Assembly: GCF_003326755.1 (NCBI RefSeq)
Contig: NZ_JPWH01000001.1
Coordinates: 552,227 to 616,226, forward strand
Reading direction: 5' to 3'
Source of the DNA: Thalassospira profundimaris
Lineage (GTDB): Bacteria; Pseudomonadota; Alphaproteobacteria; Rhodospirillales; Thalassospiraceae
DNA: 64,000 nt
Below, in pieces: positions 16,530-25,318 of this stretch. Made by a program: the position numbers and the translations under genes. The notes under the pieces were generated by a model. It searched no databases and was not told the DNA's origin. It worked only from the letters and a program-made list of their open reading frames with translations. Every line of letters begins with the position of its first letter. Position 1 is the first letter of the stretch.

Positions 16530-17717
16530 ATGATGACTGCTGATTCCATCGTGATTGTTTCCTGTGCCCGCACCCCAATGGGCGGCCTGTTGGGCGATTT
16601 TGCCAGCCTTACCGCATCTGAACTGGGTGGCGTTGCCATCAAGGCGGCCCTTGAGCGTGGCAATGTTGCCGCCGATGATATTGACGAAGTGATCATGGGC
16701 AATGTGCTGCCTGCAGGCCAGGGGCAGGCCCCGGCCCGCCAGGCGGCGTGGAATGCCGGTATTCCGCGTGCCGCAGGGGCCACCACGATTAACAAAATGT
16801 GTGGCTCGGGCATGAAGGCGGCGATGCTGGCCCATGACCTGTTATTGGCGGGCAGTGCGACGGCAATGGTGGTGGGCGGCATGGAAAGCATGACCAATGC
16901 GCCCTTCCTGCTGCCCAATATGCGCGGTGGCAATAAATATGGTCATTCACAGGTCTATGACCATATGGCGCTGGATGGGTTGGAGGATGCCTATGAAAAG
17001 GGCCGTTCAATGGGCACCTTTGCCGAAAGTACCGCCGATAAATACGGATTTACCCGCGAAGCCCAGGATGACTATGCCATCGCGTCCCTGACGCGGGCAC
17101 AGGAGGCCATTACATCCGGCCAGTTTGCCGATGAAATTACCCCGGTGACGGTTTCAACCCGCAAGGGCGATGTGGTAATTGATACCGACGAGCAACCGCC
17201 CAAGGCCAGCCCGGACAAAATCCCGACGTTGCGCCCCGCCTTTCGCAAGGATGGCACGGTAACGGCGGCGCATTCCGCCTCGATCTCGGACGGGGCGGCG
17301 GCACTCGTGATGATGCGTGAAAGCGAGGCACAAAAGCGCGGCCTTAAACCGCTGGCGCGCGTGCTGGCCCATGCCACCCATGCGCAGGAACCCTGCTGGT
17401 TTACCACAGCGCCGATTGATGCCATTCGCAAGGTTTTGGCAAAAACCGGCTGGGATGCACAGGATGTTGATTTATGGGAAATCAACGAGGCCTTTGCCGT
17501 GGTGGCAATGGCGGCGATGCACGATTTGGACCTTGATCATGCAAAGGTGAATGTCAATGGCGGGGCCTGTGCGCTGGGCCATCCGATTGGCGCGACCGGG
17601 GCACGGTTGCTGGTCACACTGATCCATGCGCTTAAGGCCCGCGGCGGGCGCAAAGGTGTGGCGTCGCTGTGCATTGGCGGCGGGGAAGCAACCGCAATGG
17701 CGCTGGAGCTGATCTAG
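16530..17717 (+). CDS. Acetyl-CoA C-acetyltransferase (thiolase)
   Basis: A 395-residue biosynthetic/degradative thiolase. The nucleophilic cysteine is C91 ([12 protein letters not shown]), with H351 in [11 protein letters not shown] and C381 in [11 protein letters not shown], so all three catalytic residues are present. It interconverts two acetyl-CoA and acetoacetyl-CoA. That fits the end of leucine/ketone-body catabolism, and polyhydroxybutyrate synthesis is also possible. Tandem ATGs occur at 16530 and 16533. It is probably co-transcribed with ivd. Confidence 0.92.
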   Translation: MMTADSIVIVSCARTPMGGLLGDFASLTASELGGVAIKAALERGNVAADDIDEVIMGNVLPAGQGQAPARQAAWNAGIPRAAGATTINKMCGSGMKAAMLAHDLLLAGSATAMVVGGMESMTNAPFLLPNMRGGNKYGHSQVYDHMALDGLEDAYEKGRSMGTFAESTADKYGFTREAQDDYAIASLTRAQEAITSGQFADEITPVTVSTRKGDVVIDTDEQPPKASPDKIPTLRPAFRKDGTVTAAHSASISDGAAALVMMRESEAQKRGLKPLARVLAHATHAQEPCWFTTAPIDAIRKVLAKTGWDAQDVDLWEINEAFAVVAMAAMHDLDLDHAKVNVNGGACALGHPIGATGARLLVTLIHALKARGGRKGVASLCIGGGEATAMALELI

Positions 17718-17827
17718 CCCGGGAATAGCAGGGTAATTCTGGAAACTGTCTTTTGAGGGTACCCAAGCGGGCAAATTGCCCTTATTTTGGGCCTCTTAAG
17801 GTCAATTCAGAATAGAGAATTTGCGGA

Positions 17828-18448
17828 ATGGCGAAAAGCACTGTCGAGCGGATGCTGGCCGGTTTCAAAAGTTTCAAGGCGATGTATTACGAACAGCGCC
17901 CTGAACGTGTTACCGACTTGATGAATATGGGCCAGAAGCCCGAAGTGCTGTTGATTGCCTGTTCTGATTCCCGTGTTGACCCGGCCATTCTGACCAATGC
18001 CGAACCCGGCGAGATGTTTGTCATTCGTAACGTTGCCAATCTGGTCCCACCTTACGAGCCTGACGAAAACTATCACGGGACGTCATCGGCCATCGAGTTT
18101 GCGGTGCGCGATCTGAAGGTTCGCGATATTGTCATTCTGGGTCATTCGGCCTGTGGTGGTATTCAGGCCCTGGTGGAGCATGGCGAAGCGGGCAAAGTAC
18201 CAGAGCGTGATTTTATCGGTGAATGGGTCAGCATGGCGAAATGTTGCCTGGAACACGGACCGGATGTTGACGAGGTTTCGCGTCGTTCGATCGGCAATTC
18301 GCTGCAAAACCTGATGACGTTCCCCTACATTCAGGAACGTGTCGCGGCCGGAGACCTGAACCTGCATGGCTGGTGGTTTGGCATGAAAGAAGGGATTTTG
18401 TGGCGTTATGACGCCGCAACGGATGAATTTGTTCAGGGCGACGAATAA
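17828..18448 (+). CDS. Beta-class carbonic anhydrase
   Basis: This 206-residue enzyme interconverts CO2 and bicarbonate. The zinc and catalytic residues are visible: C45, D47 and R49 in ACSDSRVDP, and H106 and C109 in GHSACGG. Length is normal for the bacterial Can/CynT group. It sits between acyl-CoA genes, where bicarbonate supply for biotin-dependent acyl-CoA carboxylases would make sense. That link is inference, and the 110-bp gap before it may hold a separate promoter. Confidence 0.93.
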   Translation: MAKSTVERMLAGFKSFKAMYYEQRPERVTDLMNMGQKPEVLLIACSDSRVDPAILTNAEPGEMFVIRNVANLVPPYEPDENYHGTSSAIEFAVRDLKVRDIVILGHSACGGIQALVEHGEAGKVPERDFIGEWVSMAKCCLEHGPDVDEVSRRSIGNSLQNLMTFPYIQERVAAGDLNLHGWWFGMKEGILWRYDAATDEFVQGDE

Positions 18449-18523
18449 GCCTGGCCGGACCCGGGCGGTGATCCCGTTCTGATCGCCTGGCCGGTGAGGT
18501 CGCCCCAGCGGGAGGATGCCGCC

Positions 18524-19657
18524 ATGCGGCTGGAAGAGTATCAGGTCATGGTGCGCGATACCGCGCGCGAATTTGCCGAAAACGAGCTTAAACCCCACGC
18601 CGCCAAATGGGATATCCATCACACATTCCCGGCCGAAGCCATTGCCGGGCTGGGCGAGCTTGGTTTTATGGGCATGCTGGTGCCCGAAAGCTATGGCGGG
18701 GCGGGTATGGACCATGTGGCCTATGCCCTGGCGCTTGAGGAAATTGCCGCAGGCGACGGCGCAACATCCACCATCATGTCGGTCCATAATTCTGTTGGTT
18801 GTATGCCGATCCTGAAATTTGGCACCGAGGCGCAGAAACAGGAATTTCTGGTGCCAATGGCACAGGGCGAGAAAATTGGCGTTTTCTGTCTGACCGAACC
18901 CCAGGCCGGGTCCGATGCCAGCGCGATCAGGACCCGGGCCGTGCGTGACGGCAGCGACTGGGTTTTGAACGGGGCGAAGCAATTCATCACATCGGGCCGC
19001 GAAGGTGATGTGGCGATTGTTTTTGCCGTGACCGACCCGGCGGCGGGCAAGCGCGGCATTTCCGCCTTTATCGTGCCCACCGATACACCGGGTTACGTCG
19101 TTTCCCGGACGGAGGACAAGCTGGGGCAGAATGCCTCCGATACCTGCCAGATCACCTTTGTTGATTGCCGTGTTCCGGCGGAAAACATGCTGGGTGCCGA
19201 AGGGCAGGGCTATAAAATTGCCCTGGCGAATTTGGAAGGCGGGCGTATTGGCATTGCCGCGCAATCGGTGGGTATGGCGCGTGCTGCCTTTGATGCCGCG
19301 CGGGATTACGCCAATGAACGCGAAACCTTTGGCAAAAAGATTATTGATCATCAGGCGGTGGCGTTTCGCCTGGCCGACATGGCCACCAAAATTGATGCCG
19401 CCCGCCTGTTGGTGCATCGCGCCGCCGCGCTTCGCGATGATGGCAAACCCTGCCTGACCGAGGCGTGCATGGCAAAGCTGTTTGCCTCCGAAATGGCGGA
19501 GGAAGTGTGTTCCAGGGCCATCCAGATCCACGGTGGTTATGGCTACCTTAAGGACTTTCCGGTTGAGCGCATTTACCGCGATGTGCGTGTGTGCCAGATT
19601 TACGAAGGCACATCCGACATCCAGCGCATGGTGATTGCCCGCGCCCTGGCTGATTAG
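18524..19657 (+). CDS. Short/branched-chain acyl-CoA dehydrogenase
   Basis: A 377-residue acyl-CoA dehydrogenase. Typical elements are [11 protein letters not shown] for FAD binding and the catalytic glutamate in [14 protein letters not shown] (E361), the butyryl-CoA-dehydrogenase position. It differs from the ivd product, whose base is in an earlier helix. Likely substrates are short straight or branched acyl-CoAs such as isobutyryl- or 2-methylbutyryl-CoA. The ATG at 18524 has GGGAGGA at 18509-18515, so I prefer it to the in-frame codon at 18494. It converges with an ABC-F gene only 35 bp away. Confidence 0.88.
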   Translation: MRLEEYQVMVRDTAREFAENELKPHAAKWDIHHTFPAEAIAGLGELGFMGMLVPESYGGAGMDHVAYALALEEIAAGDGATSTIMSVHNSVGCMPILKFGTEAQKQEFLVPMAQGEKIGVFCLTEPQAGSDASAIRTRAVRDGSDWVLNGAKQFITSGREGDVAIVFAVTDPAAGKRGISAFIVPTDTPGYVVSRTEDKLGQNASDTCQITFVDCRVPAENMLGAEGQGYKIALANLEGGRIGIAAQSVGMARAAFDAARDYANERETFGKKIIDHQAVAFRLADMATKIDAARLLVHRAAALRDDGKPCLTEACMAKLFASEMAEEVCSRAIQIHGGYGYLKDFPVERIYRDVRVCQIYEGTSDIQRMVIARALAD

Positions 19658-19692
19658 GGCAGCCTTTTGACGCACAGGGCAAAGGTGCCTTC

Positions 19693-21306
19693 CTATACAG
19701 GGTCGAGCCTCCAGCCCCGGGCGGTTGCCGATAACCGGTCTGTCAGTTCCAGGTTATCGAGGAATGCGTCATCATGGGAGACCACAATCAAGGTGCCGCG
19801 ATAGGCCCGTAACATGGTTTCCAGCGCCTGCAAGGATGGCAGATCAAGGTGATTGCCGGGTTCGTCAAGCAGCAGCAGTTCCGGTGGCGCAGCAGCATAC
19901 AGGATGCAGGCCAGGGCCGCTTTCAGGCGTTCGCCACCACTGAGTTTGCCGCTGGGAATTGTGATTTTGGTGGCGTCCAGCCCCAGTTGCGCCAGACGCA
20001 TCCGCAAATCGCCTTCGGGGGCGTCACGATTGACCTGTTGTAGTTGGGCAAGCACCGTTTTTGCGGGATCAAGACCGGTGAGTTTCTGATCAAGATGCGC
20101 AGTCTTTGCAAAGACTGCGCATGTGCCACCGACAGGCGATAGCTGGCCCGCAAGCATCCGCAGCAATGTGGACTTTCCGCATCCGTTGGGCCCGATAACG
20201 CCGATACGCTGTTGCCCGCCCAATATCAGGCTGATGGTTCGGGCCGGGCCCGTGACATGGGGGAGCACCGCCCCTTCGAGCTTTGCAATACGCCTTTGCA
20301 TCGCCTGGCTAAGCGGGCGGGAATGGACGGTGATGGCTGTTTGATTTTCAACGTGCCGGGCGGCTTCCTCAACGCGCCGATCAAGGTCTGCCCGGTTGGC
20401 GATCTGCTTTTTGCGCAATGTGCCTGCGGATGCTTCGCTACGCTCTTTTTGGCGATCGAGCAGGATTTTGGCCTGATTGGCATCTTTGCCCTGTCGTTTG
20501 CCCCGTGCCTGTCGGCGCTGTTGCCGTTCACGCTGTTTTTGCGCCACCCTTTCATGGCGCTGGCGTTCCGTTTTGCGTTCATGCAGGTTCTGTAGGGCGT
20601 TTTGCCGTTCATGGGCCCTGGCTTCGGCGTAAAACGTGTAATTGCCCCCGTAGCTGTGCAATCCATGCGACGAGAGTTCAACGATACGGTCGAGTGATTC
20701 CAGTACTTCCCGGTCATGGCTGATGACAATCAGACCGCGAGACCATTGTCGAAGCTGATGGATCAGGGCATGACGGCCAGGCCTGTCGAGATGGTTGCTG
20801 GGTTCGTCGAGAATCAGAAAATCGGCATTTGAAAGTGTGGCTCCCATCAGGGAAACGCGCATTGCTTCACCCCCGCTTAGCATCGATGCCGGTGTGTTCG
20901 CGCCCAGATGGCCTAAATTATGATGCTCAAGTTGCTGGAAAAGACGCTGGTTTATATCCCAGCTGTCGCCCACGATGTCGAAATCTTCCGGGGCTGTGCT
21001 GCCCGTTTCGATACGTTCCAGGGCATCAAGGATATGTTTGATGCCGGCAAGGTCGGCCACGCTGGAACCCGGCGGGTGGCTGACATGCTGGGCCAGATAA
21101 TAGACTGTACCGGAACACTGGCAGTGGCCTGATGTTGGCTTTAGCAATCCGGCCATGATGCGCGCCAACAGGGTTTTGCCCGCGCCATTGCGCCCGACAA
21201 GGCCGGTTGCGCGCAGATCAAATGTTTCGGTCAGATTGGAAAAAACAGGTCGGCCATCGGGCAGCACGTAAGACACGTCTGTGATGGCAAAGCTGATATG
21301 TGTCAT
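19693..21306 (-). CDS. ABC-F family ATPase (ribosome-associated)
   Basis: This 537-residue protein has two tandem ABC domains and no membrane segments. The first has Walker A GRNGAGKT (38-45), a LSGGEAMRVSL signature and LILDEPSNHLD. The second has GPNGCGKS, LSGGERLKAAL and LLLLDEPGNHLD. A long basic, Q/R-rich linker joins them. ABC-F proteins act on the ribosomal E site as translation factors or as antibiotic target protectors. The sub-group cannot be fixed by eye. It resembles the shorter actinobacterial/proteobacterial resistance-like types as much as Uup/EttA. The gene is monocistronic. Confidence 0.88.
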   Translation of the reverse strand: MTHISFAITDVSYVLPDGRPVFSNLTETFDLRATGLVGRNGAGKTLLARIMAGLLKPTSGHCQCSGTVYYLAQHVSHPPGSSVADLAGIKHILDALERIETGSTAPEDFDIVGDSWDINQRLFQQLEHHNLGHLGANTPASMLSGGEAMRVSLMGATLSNADFLILDEPSNHLDRPGRHALIHQLRQWSRGLIVISHDREVLESLDRIVELSSHGLHSYGGNYTFYAEARAHERQNALQNLHERKTERQRHERVAQKQRERQQRRQARGKRQGKDANQAKILLDRQKERSEASAGTLRKKQIANRADLDRRVEEAARHVENQTAITVHSRPLSQAMQRRIAKLEGAVLPHVTGPARTISLILGGQQRIGVIGPNGCGKSTLLRMLAGQLSPVGGTCAVFAKTAHLDQKLTGLDPAKTVLAQLQQVNRDAPEGDLRMRLAQLGLDATKITIPSGKLSGGERLKAALACILYAAAPPELLLLDEPGNHLDLPSLQALETMLRAYRGTLIVVSHDDAFLDNLELTDRLSATARGWRLDPV

Positions 21307-21510
21307 GCGGTATTTCCACGATGCCGTGATCTCCCCCTGTGATCAGGGGTGGGTGGAGACAGGCCGTCACAAGAACGGCGGCATCACTGGCGCATTGGAC
21401 AAACACCTCACAAACGCGAAATTAAGGTACAATCATAACTCTAATGGTTGCGCCTGACAATGCCGCAATACGGGAAATGCCCTAACGTGATGGGGCTTGT
21501 TTTGGGGTAG

Positions 21511-21972
21511 TTAGGCAGAGGGCGGGCCAAAGCGGGTTAAAAAGCGGTTGGCACGGGGCAGGGCATTATGCAGGAACTGGTCGGGGCCGCGCAGCCACAG
21601 GCCATCAATTTCGCGGGATTTTTCTTCCGATATTAAAACATTGCGCGGCAGGGTGATTAAATCGGCCTGCCATCCCGGCCAGCGTTGCCGGGCCCGATGC
21701 CAGGTGTGGCGCAAATAGGCATCGCGCGGGCTGAAGCCATGATAATCAAAAATCCAGTCATGTCCGGCAATAACAATATGATTTCCGGTAAATCCTGCCG
21801 CCGGTTTGAACCTGAGCGAGTAAAAGCCGCGATCCCCGTTGGCATCAAACCGGGCCAGAAAGGCATGGGCCAGAATATGACAGGCTCCGCAGGCAAAAAA
21901 CACGCGGTCGGGCAGGTTCCATCGTTTGACCGGGTCCTTTTTGCAATAGCCGGGGGTGCGGGGCTGATACAT
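21511..21972 (-). CDS. Conserved-looking hypothetical protein downstream of pspF
   Basis: A 153-residue soluble protein of unknown family. It has FACGACHILAHAFLARF, which could bind metal (C-x-x-C-H), and IVIAGHDWIFDYHGFS, which is rich in histidine and acidic residues. It begins only 13 bp after the pspF stop, so it is almost certainly co-transcribed with pspF. No signal peptide or membrane helix is seen. No function is assigned. Confidence 0.65.
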   Translation of the reverse strand: MYQPRTPGYCKKDPVKRWNLPDRVFFACGACHILAHAFLARFDANGDRGFYSLRFKPAAGFTGNHIVIAGHDWIFDYHGFSPRDAYLRHTWHRARQRWPGWQADLITLPRNVLISEEKSREIDGLWLRGPDQFLHNALPRANRFLTRFGPPSA

Positions 21973-21985
21973 GGGGGCCTATTCC

Positions 21986-23038
21986 CTATCGCGATGGCAG
22001 CAGGTCGTATTTTTCCAAAAGACGGCGAAGCTGGTGATAATTCAGTTTCAGGAAATTTGCCGCTTCGGTCTGGTTGTTATGATTGGCCTGCAAGGCATGT
22101 TTGAGAAGGGCTATTTCATAGTCCCGTGTGGCTTCGCGAAAATCAAGGCTGCCATCTTTTGCAGAGGGCATGTGTGGTGGTGTAGGCTGGTTCGGGCTGT
22201 CTGTTGTTGGATCTGCGCTTTTTTGCGTTTCGCTCCAGACCCCTGCAAACGGGTCCAGCACGATACGGGAAACCGGGGCGTCGGTGTCTTCGCTTAAGTA
22301 AAGGCTGCGTTCAACCGCGTTGCGCAATTCGCGCACATTGCCCGGCCAGTCGTAATTTTTCAATTGTTCTATGGCCTGACTGTCAAAACCGGAAAAGACC
22401 TGTCGCGATAAACGTTTGGTCATTTCCAGGGCGAATTGTTCGGCCAGGGGCAAAATATCGTCCGGGCGTTCGCGCAGGGGCGGCACGGCGATCACGTCAA
22501 AGGCCAGGCGGTCCAGCAGGTCGGCGCGGAATTTCCCCTGTGCGGCAAGCTGTTTGAGGTTTTCATTGGTGACACCAATGACGCGCACATCCACGTCAAT
22601 CACCTCGCTGCCGCCCACCCGTTCGATCTCGCCATATTCCACCACACGCAGCAGTTTTTCCTGCACCATCTGGCTGGCGGTGGCGATTTCATCCAAAATG
22701 ATGCTGCCGCCATGTGCGCGTTCAAACCGGCCGACATGGCGCTTTTGCGCGCCGGTAAAGGCCCCGGCTTCATGGCCGAAAAGCTCGGTATCAAGCAGGG
22801 TTTCGCTAAGGGCGGCACAATTGACCTTGACCAGTGGTCCACCCCAGCGGGTGGAAAGGTAATGCAGGCGCGCGGCAATCAGCTCCTTGCCCGATCCGCG
22901 TTCGCCAATCACCAGGCAGGGGCGATTTATGGGCGCCAGGCGCGACACATGCTCCAGCGCGGCCAAAAAGCGGGGGTCTTCGCCCAATATGGTTTGTGAT
23001 ATGTCCATTTCGCGAAAAACGTTATCGGAAAACGCCAT
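21986..23038 (-). CDS. pspF: PspF, sigma-54-dependent activator of the phage-shock operon
   Basis: A 350-residue bacterial enhancer-binding protein without a receiver domain, as usual for PspF. The AAA+ domain carries GERGSGKE (Walker A) and the sigma-54-contacting loop GAFTGA (in GHEAGAFTGAQ). It also has the Walker B-like GGSIILDEIA and RADLLDRLAFDVI. A Fis-type HTH ends the protein (NNQTEAANFLKLNYHQLRRLLEKY). In the known system PspA inhibits PspF until membrane stress. The start is uncertain: ATG 23038 (MAFSDN) or ATG 23008 (MDISQT), neither with a strong ribosome site. It is divergent from pspA. Confidence 0.92.
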   Translation of the reverse strand: MAFSDNVFREMDISQTILGEDPRFLAALEHVSRLAPINRPCLVIGERGSGKELIAARLHYLSTRWGGPLVKVNCAALSETLLDTELFGHEAGAFTGAQKRHVGRFERAHGGSIILDEIATASQMVQEKLLRVVEYGEIERVGGSEVIDVDVRVIGVTNENLKQLAAQGKFRADLLDRLAFDVIAVPPLRERPDDILPLAEQFALEMTKRLSRQVFSGFDSQAIEQLKNYDWPGNVRELRNAVERSLYLSEDTDAPVSRIVLDPFAGVWSETQKSADPTTDSPNQPTPPHMPSAKDGSLDFREATRDYEIALLKHALQANHNNQTEAANFLKLNYHQLRRLLEKYDLLPSR

Positions 23039-23111
23039 AAAAGTCGCGATAAATATTAATTTTCGAGAGGTGATTTTTGTTAAGTGTTTGATTTTAAATA
23101 AAAAATAAAAC

Positions 23112-23127
23112 TGGCACGCTATCTGCA
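23112..23127 (+). promoter_or_regulatory. Sigma-54 promoter of pspABC
   Basis: TGGCACGCTATCTGCA has the -24 GG and -12 GC spaced as sigma-54 requires (consensus TGGCAC-N5-TTGC). It lies 46 bp before the pspA start. The AT-rich 23041-23110 stretch upstream would hold PspF enhancer and IHF sites. Confidence 0.88.
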
Positions 23128-23173
23128 AAGCAAGGGGCAGAAGAGTTTACATCCCCCAACAGGAGATCGAGCA

Positions 23174-23839
23174 ATGGGCGTGTTCTCGCGTTTGTCCGAT
23201 ATCGTGAATGCCAATATCAATTCGCTTCTGGATCGTGCCGAAGATCCGGAAAAAATGGTCCGCCTGATGATTCAGGAAATGGAAGATACCCTGGTCGAGG
23301 TTCGGTCAAGTGCTGTTAAGGCGATTGCCGATAAAAAGGAAGTCGAACGCAAGCTGAAAAAGCTGCGTGATGGTCAGAATGAATGGGAAGAAAAGGCGGA
23401 ATTCGCCGTTTCCAAGGGTCGTGATGACCTTGCCAAAGGGGCCTTGATGGCGCGTCGCCGTCTGGCCGACCAGGCTGTGGTGCTGGAGCGTGAACTTGAA
23501 GTGATCGAGGAAACGCTGGGCAAGTTTGATGAAGATTTGAACAAGCTCAATAGCAAACTGAATGAAGCCAAGGGCAAACAGCGTGCGGTGGAAATTCGGA
23601 TGAAAACGGCGGAAAAGCGCGTTAAGATGCGTGAAAAGCTGCATAACAGCCAGATCGATGATGCCCTGCTGCGCTATGAAGCAATGGAACGCCGGATTGA
23701 CGAGCTTGAAGCCAGTGCGGAATCCTATGATATGGGCCGGGCAAAAACCCTCGATGAAGAGTTTGGCGACCTTGAGGCCGAACTTGGCATTGAAGATGAC
23801 CTGAAAGCATTGAAGGAACGGGTCAATAAAGACAACTAA
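23174..23839 (+). CDS. pspA: Phage shock protein A (PspA/IM30/ESCRT-III family)
   Basis: A 221-residue, almost wholly alpha-helical coiled-coil protein. It opens with an amphipathic helix (MGVFSRLSDIVNANINSLLD) followed by DPEKMVRLMIQEMEDTLVEV, the PspA signature. It binds stressed inner membrane, forms large oligomers that limit proton leakage, and in resting cells inhibits PspF. A good ribosome site (AGGAGATCGAGCA) precedes the ATG. It is the first gene of pspABC under a sigma-54 promoter. Confidence 0.96.
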   Translation: MGVFSRLSDIVNANINSLLDRAEDPEKMVRLMIQEMEDTLVEVRSSAVKAIADKKEVERKLKKLRDGQNEWEEKAEFAVSKGRDDLAKGALMARRRLADQAVVLERELEVIEETLGKFDEDLNKLNSKLNEAKGKQRAVEIRMKTAEKRVKMREKLHNSQIDDALLRYEAMERRIDELEASAESYDMGRAKTLDEEFGDLEAELGIEDDLKALKERVNKDN

Positions 23840-23926
23840 TTCAGTGTGCAGGCGTGCTGGTGTCTGCGGTTGGCGGTCATGGCCAAAGGTGGCGTGACCG
23901 AACCTTAACAAAGGTAAGGGGCGCTT

Positions 23927-24175
23927 ATGTGGGCTATTGCCGTTCCACTGATTGTGTTTATTTCCATTGTCGGGCCGGTTTGGGTGGTTTTTCATTACAT
24001 TACCGTTTGGAAACGGATGAAGGCCGAACGCCAAAATGTCCCGCCGGTGGAAAGCCAGGAACACAAACAGGCACTGGCCCATCTCAAACAGAGGGCCGAG
24101 CGTCTTGAAAACCGCATAGCGACACTGGAAAGTCTTCTGGATGCAGAGGTTGCCGAATGGAGGAACAGAATATGA
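23927..24175 (+). CDS. pspB: Phage shock protein B
   Basis: An 82-residue protein with one N-terminal membrane helix (residues 2-26) and then a charged coiled coil (KQALAHLKQRAERLENRIATLESLLD), typical of PspB. With PspC it senses envelope stress and releases PspF from PspA. It overlaps pspC by four bases. Confidence 0.9.
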   Translation: MWAIAVPLIVFISIVGPVWVVFHYITVWKRMKAERQNVPPVESQEHKQALAHLKQRAERLENRIATLESLLDAEVAEWRNRI

Positions 24176-24810
24176 CTGCCGAGCAAGCTGCTGCCGGTGC
24201 GCGATTTTACAACAGGCATCATGGCCCCCGCGAGCGGGGATGCCGGTTCCGTCGCGGTGAAGGGCGCAACCCTTCCCACCGTGGCTGTGGGCACCATAAC
24301 GGGCCGTATCGCGGCGGACCGCTTAGAAGCACCGTTAACGGTGTGGCCGAAAAATTTGGCATTCCGCGCAAGGGCGTGCTGATTGCCTGGATCGTGACGC
24401 TGATTTTCAGCTTCCCGGTTGGCGTGTTTCTGTTCCTGGTGGCGTGGTCCTATATCCATCGCCCGGAATGGTTTTCCTTCCTTGGCCGTCGGGGGCATCG
24501 TGGCGGGGCTGCGGGCACGCATCGTCGCACAACCCCGAACGAGGCAACCGCAGAACAGGCTGAAAGCCCCACCTTTGGTGTTGATTACGAAGAACCCTGG
24601 ATGGAAGATCTGCGCGAACGGTTTGATGATCTGGAGCGCCGCACCGGAAATATGGAAGGATATGTGGCCTCGGGTGATTATAATCTGTCGTCGGAATTCA
24701 AGCGGATGCGCAAGGAAGACACGTCTGATGATGGCTCCGGGCCATCAGATGTGAAAAACCCGCAGAATGGTGCGGACGATAAATCGGACAAACCCCAGGA
24801 TCGCGCCTGA
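24172..24810 (+). CDS. pspC: Phage shock protein C (PspC domain)
   Basis: A 212-residue inner-membrane protein. A histidine/arginine-rich N-terminal region of about 45 residues precedes the PspC domain (VNGVAEKFGIPRKGVLIAW, then a membrane helix, about residues 50-95). A hydrophilic acidic tail contains a predicted short coiled coil near EDLRERFDDLERRTGNME. The ATG at 24172 is chosen over 24157 because GGAGG at 24159-24163 lies just before it. The tail is longer than in enterobacterial PspC. It acts with PspB as the stress sensor. Confidence 0.88.
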   Translation: MTAEQAAAGARFYNRHHGPRERGCRFRRGEGRNPSHRGCGHHNGPYRGGPLRSTVNGVAEKFGIPRKGVLIAWIVTLIFSFPVGVFLFLVAWSYIHRPEWFSFLGRRGHRGGAAGTHRRTTPNEATAEQAESPTFGVDYEEPWMEDLRERFDDLERRTGNMEGYVASGDYNLSSEFKRMRKEDTSDDGSGPSDVKNPQNGADDKSDKPQDRA

Positions 24811-25318
24811 TCACAGCCCCCGTTTCACCCTTTCTCTTCTTCTTTGTCTTATTGGTTTCATGCTGGTCGGCCTGCTTCCCCCGCCCGCCCGGCCAGCATG
24901 ATACGGACCGTGCTGCTTTGGTGCCCCGTTGTCGGGTCAGTCTCCCTCGTGTCTTCCCCAAGACTCCGCATTGCAGTTCGGTCCCGGATCGCCTGTCATC
25001 TGACGGGCGATCCGTTTTTATGGCCGAGACCCACTTGTCCTGATCGAAATCGATCGGGACAGCCCTCAATCGGCGGGCGGGCTTCTCCGAAACCCTTGCC
25101 TCTCGCGGCATAGGCCGCGCGGCGCCGTCGCGCCTAGCCAGTCCAGGGTGCGTTTCACGCATCGAGCACTGGTATGAACACATAAAAGACTCGCCCGGAA
25201 TCAAGTATTTCTTAAAAAATCATCGAATAAGGTTTATGACTAACCCTAATTTGGATGTTGTTGCTGGCGTTATTTGATCCTGCACTTCATTGATCGGCAA
25301 ACTGTTTGGGGGCGGTTT
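24811..25318. other. Intergenic region (508 bp) after pspC
   Basis: It contains a good terminator at 24986-25020, about 175 bp after pspC, and then GC-rich sequence without a convincing gene. A short frame at 24844-25113 lacks a ribosome site and coding character. The last ~120 bp are AT-rich and probably contain the promoter of the ATPase gene. Confidence 0.6.
24986..25020 (+). terminator. Rho-independent terminator of pspABC
   Basis: A 12-pair stem (24986-24997 with 25002-25013, one G-U) closes an ATCT loop and is followed by GTTTTTA. Confidence 0.8.

Noticed and set aside
17718-17827. Short GGGCAAATTGCCC palindrome as a terminator of the thiolase gene
   Set aside because: The palindrome leaves no proper loop and lacks a directly following T-run.
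18083-19675. 530-codon minus-strand frame
   Set aside because: It is antisense to carbonic anhydrase and acyl-CoA dehydrogenase, both of which have clear catalytic motifs. It is a mirror effect of GC-rich codon bias.
24844-25113. Possible 89-residue gene between pspC and the ATPase
   Set aside because: It has no ribosome site, its composition is unlike neighbouring genes, and it contains the pspABC terminator hairpin.
25111-25136. GC-rich near-palindrome centred on GGCGCC, possible REP-like element
   Set aside because: Only 9 of 13 arm positions match and I see no second copy in the window.
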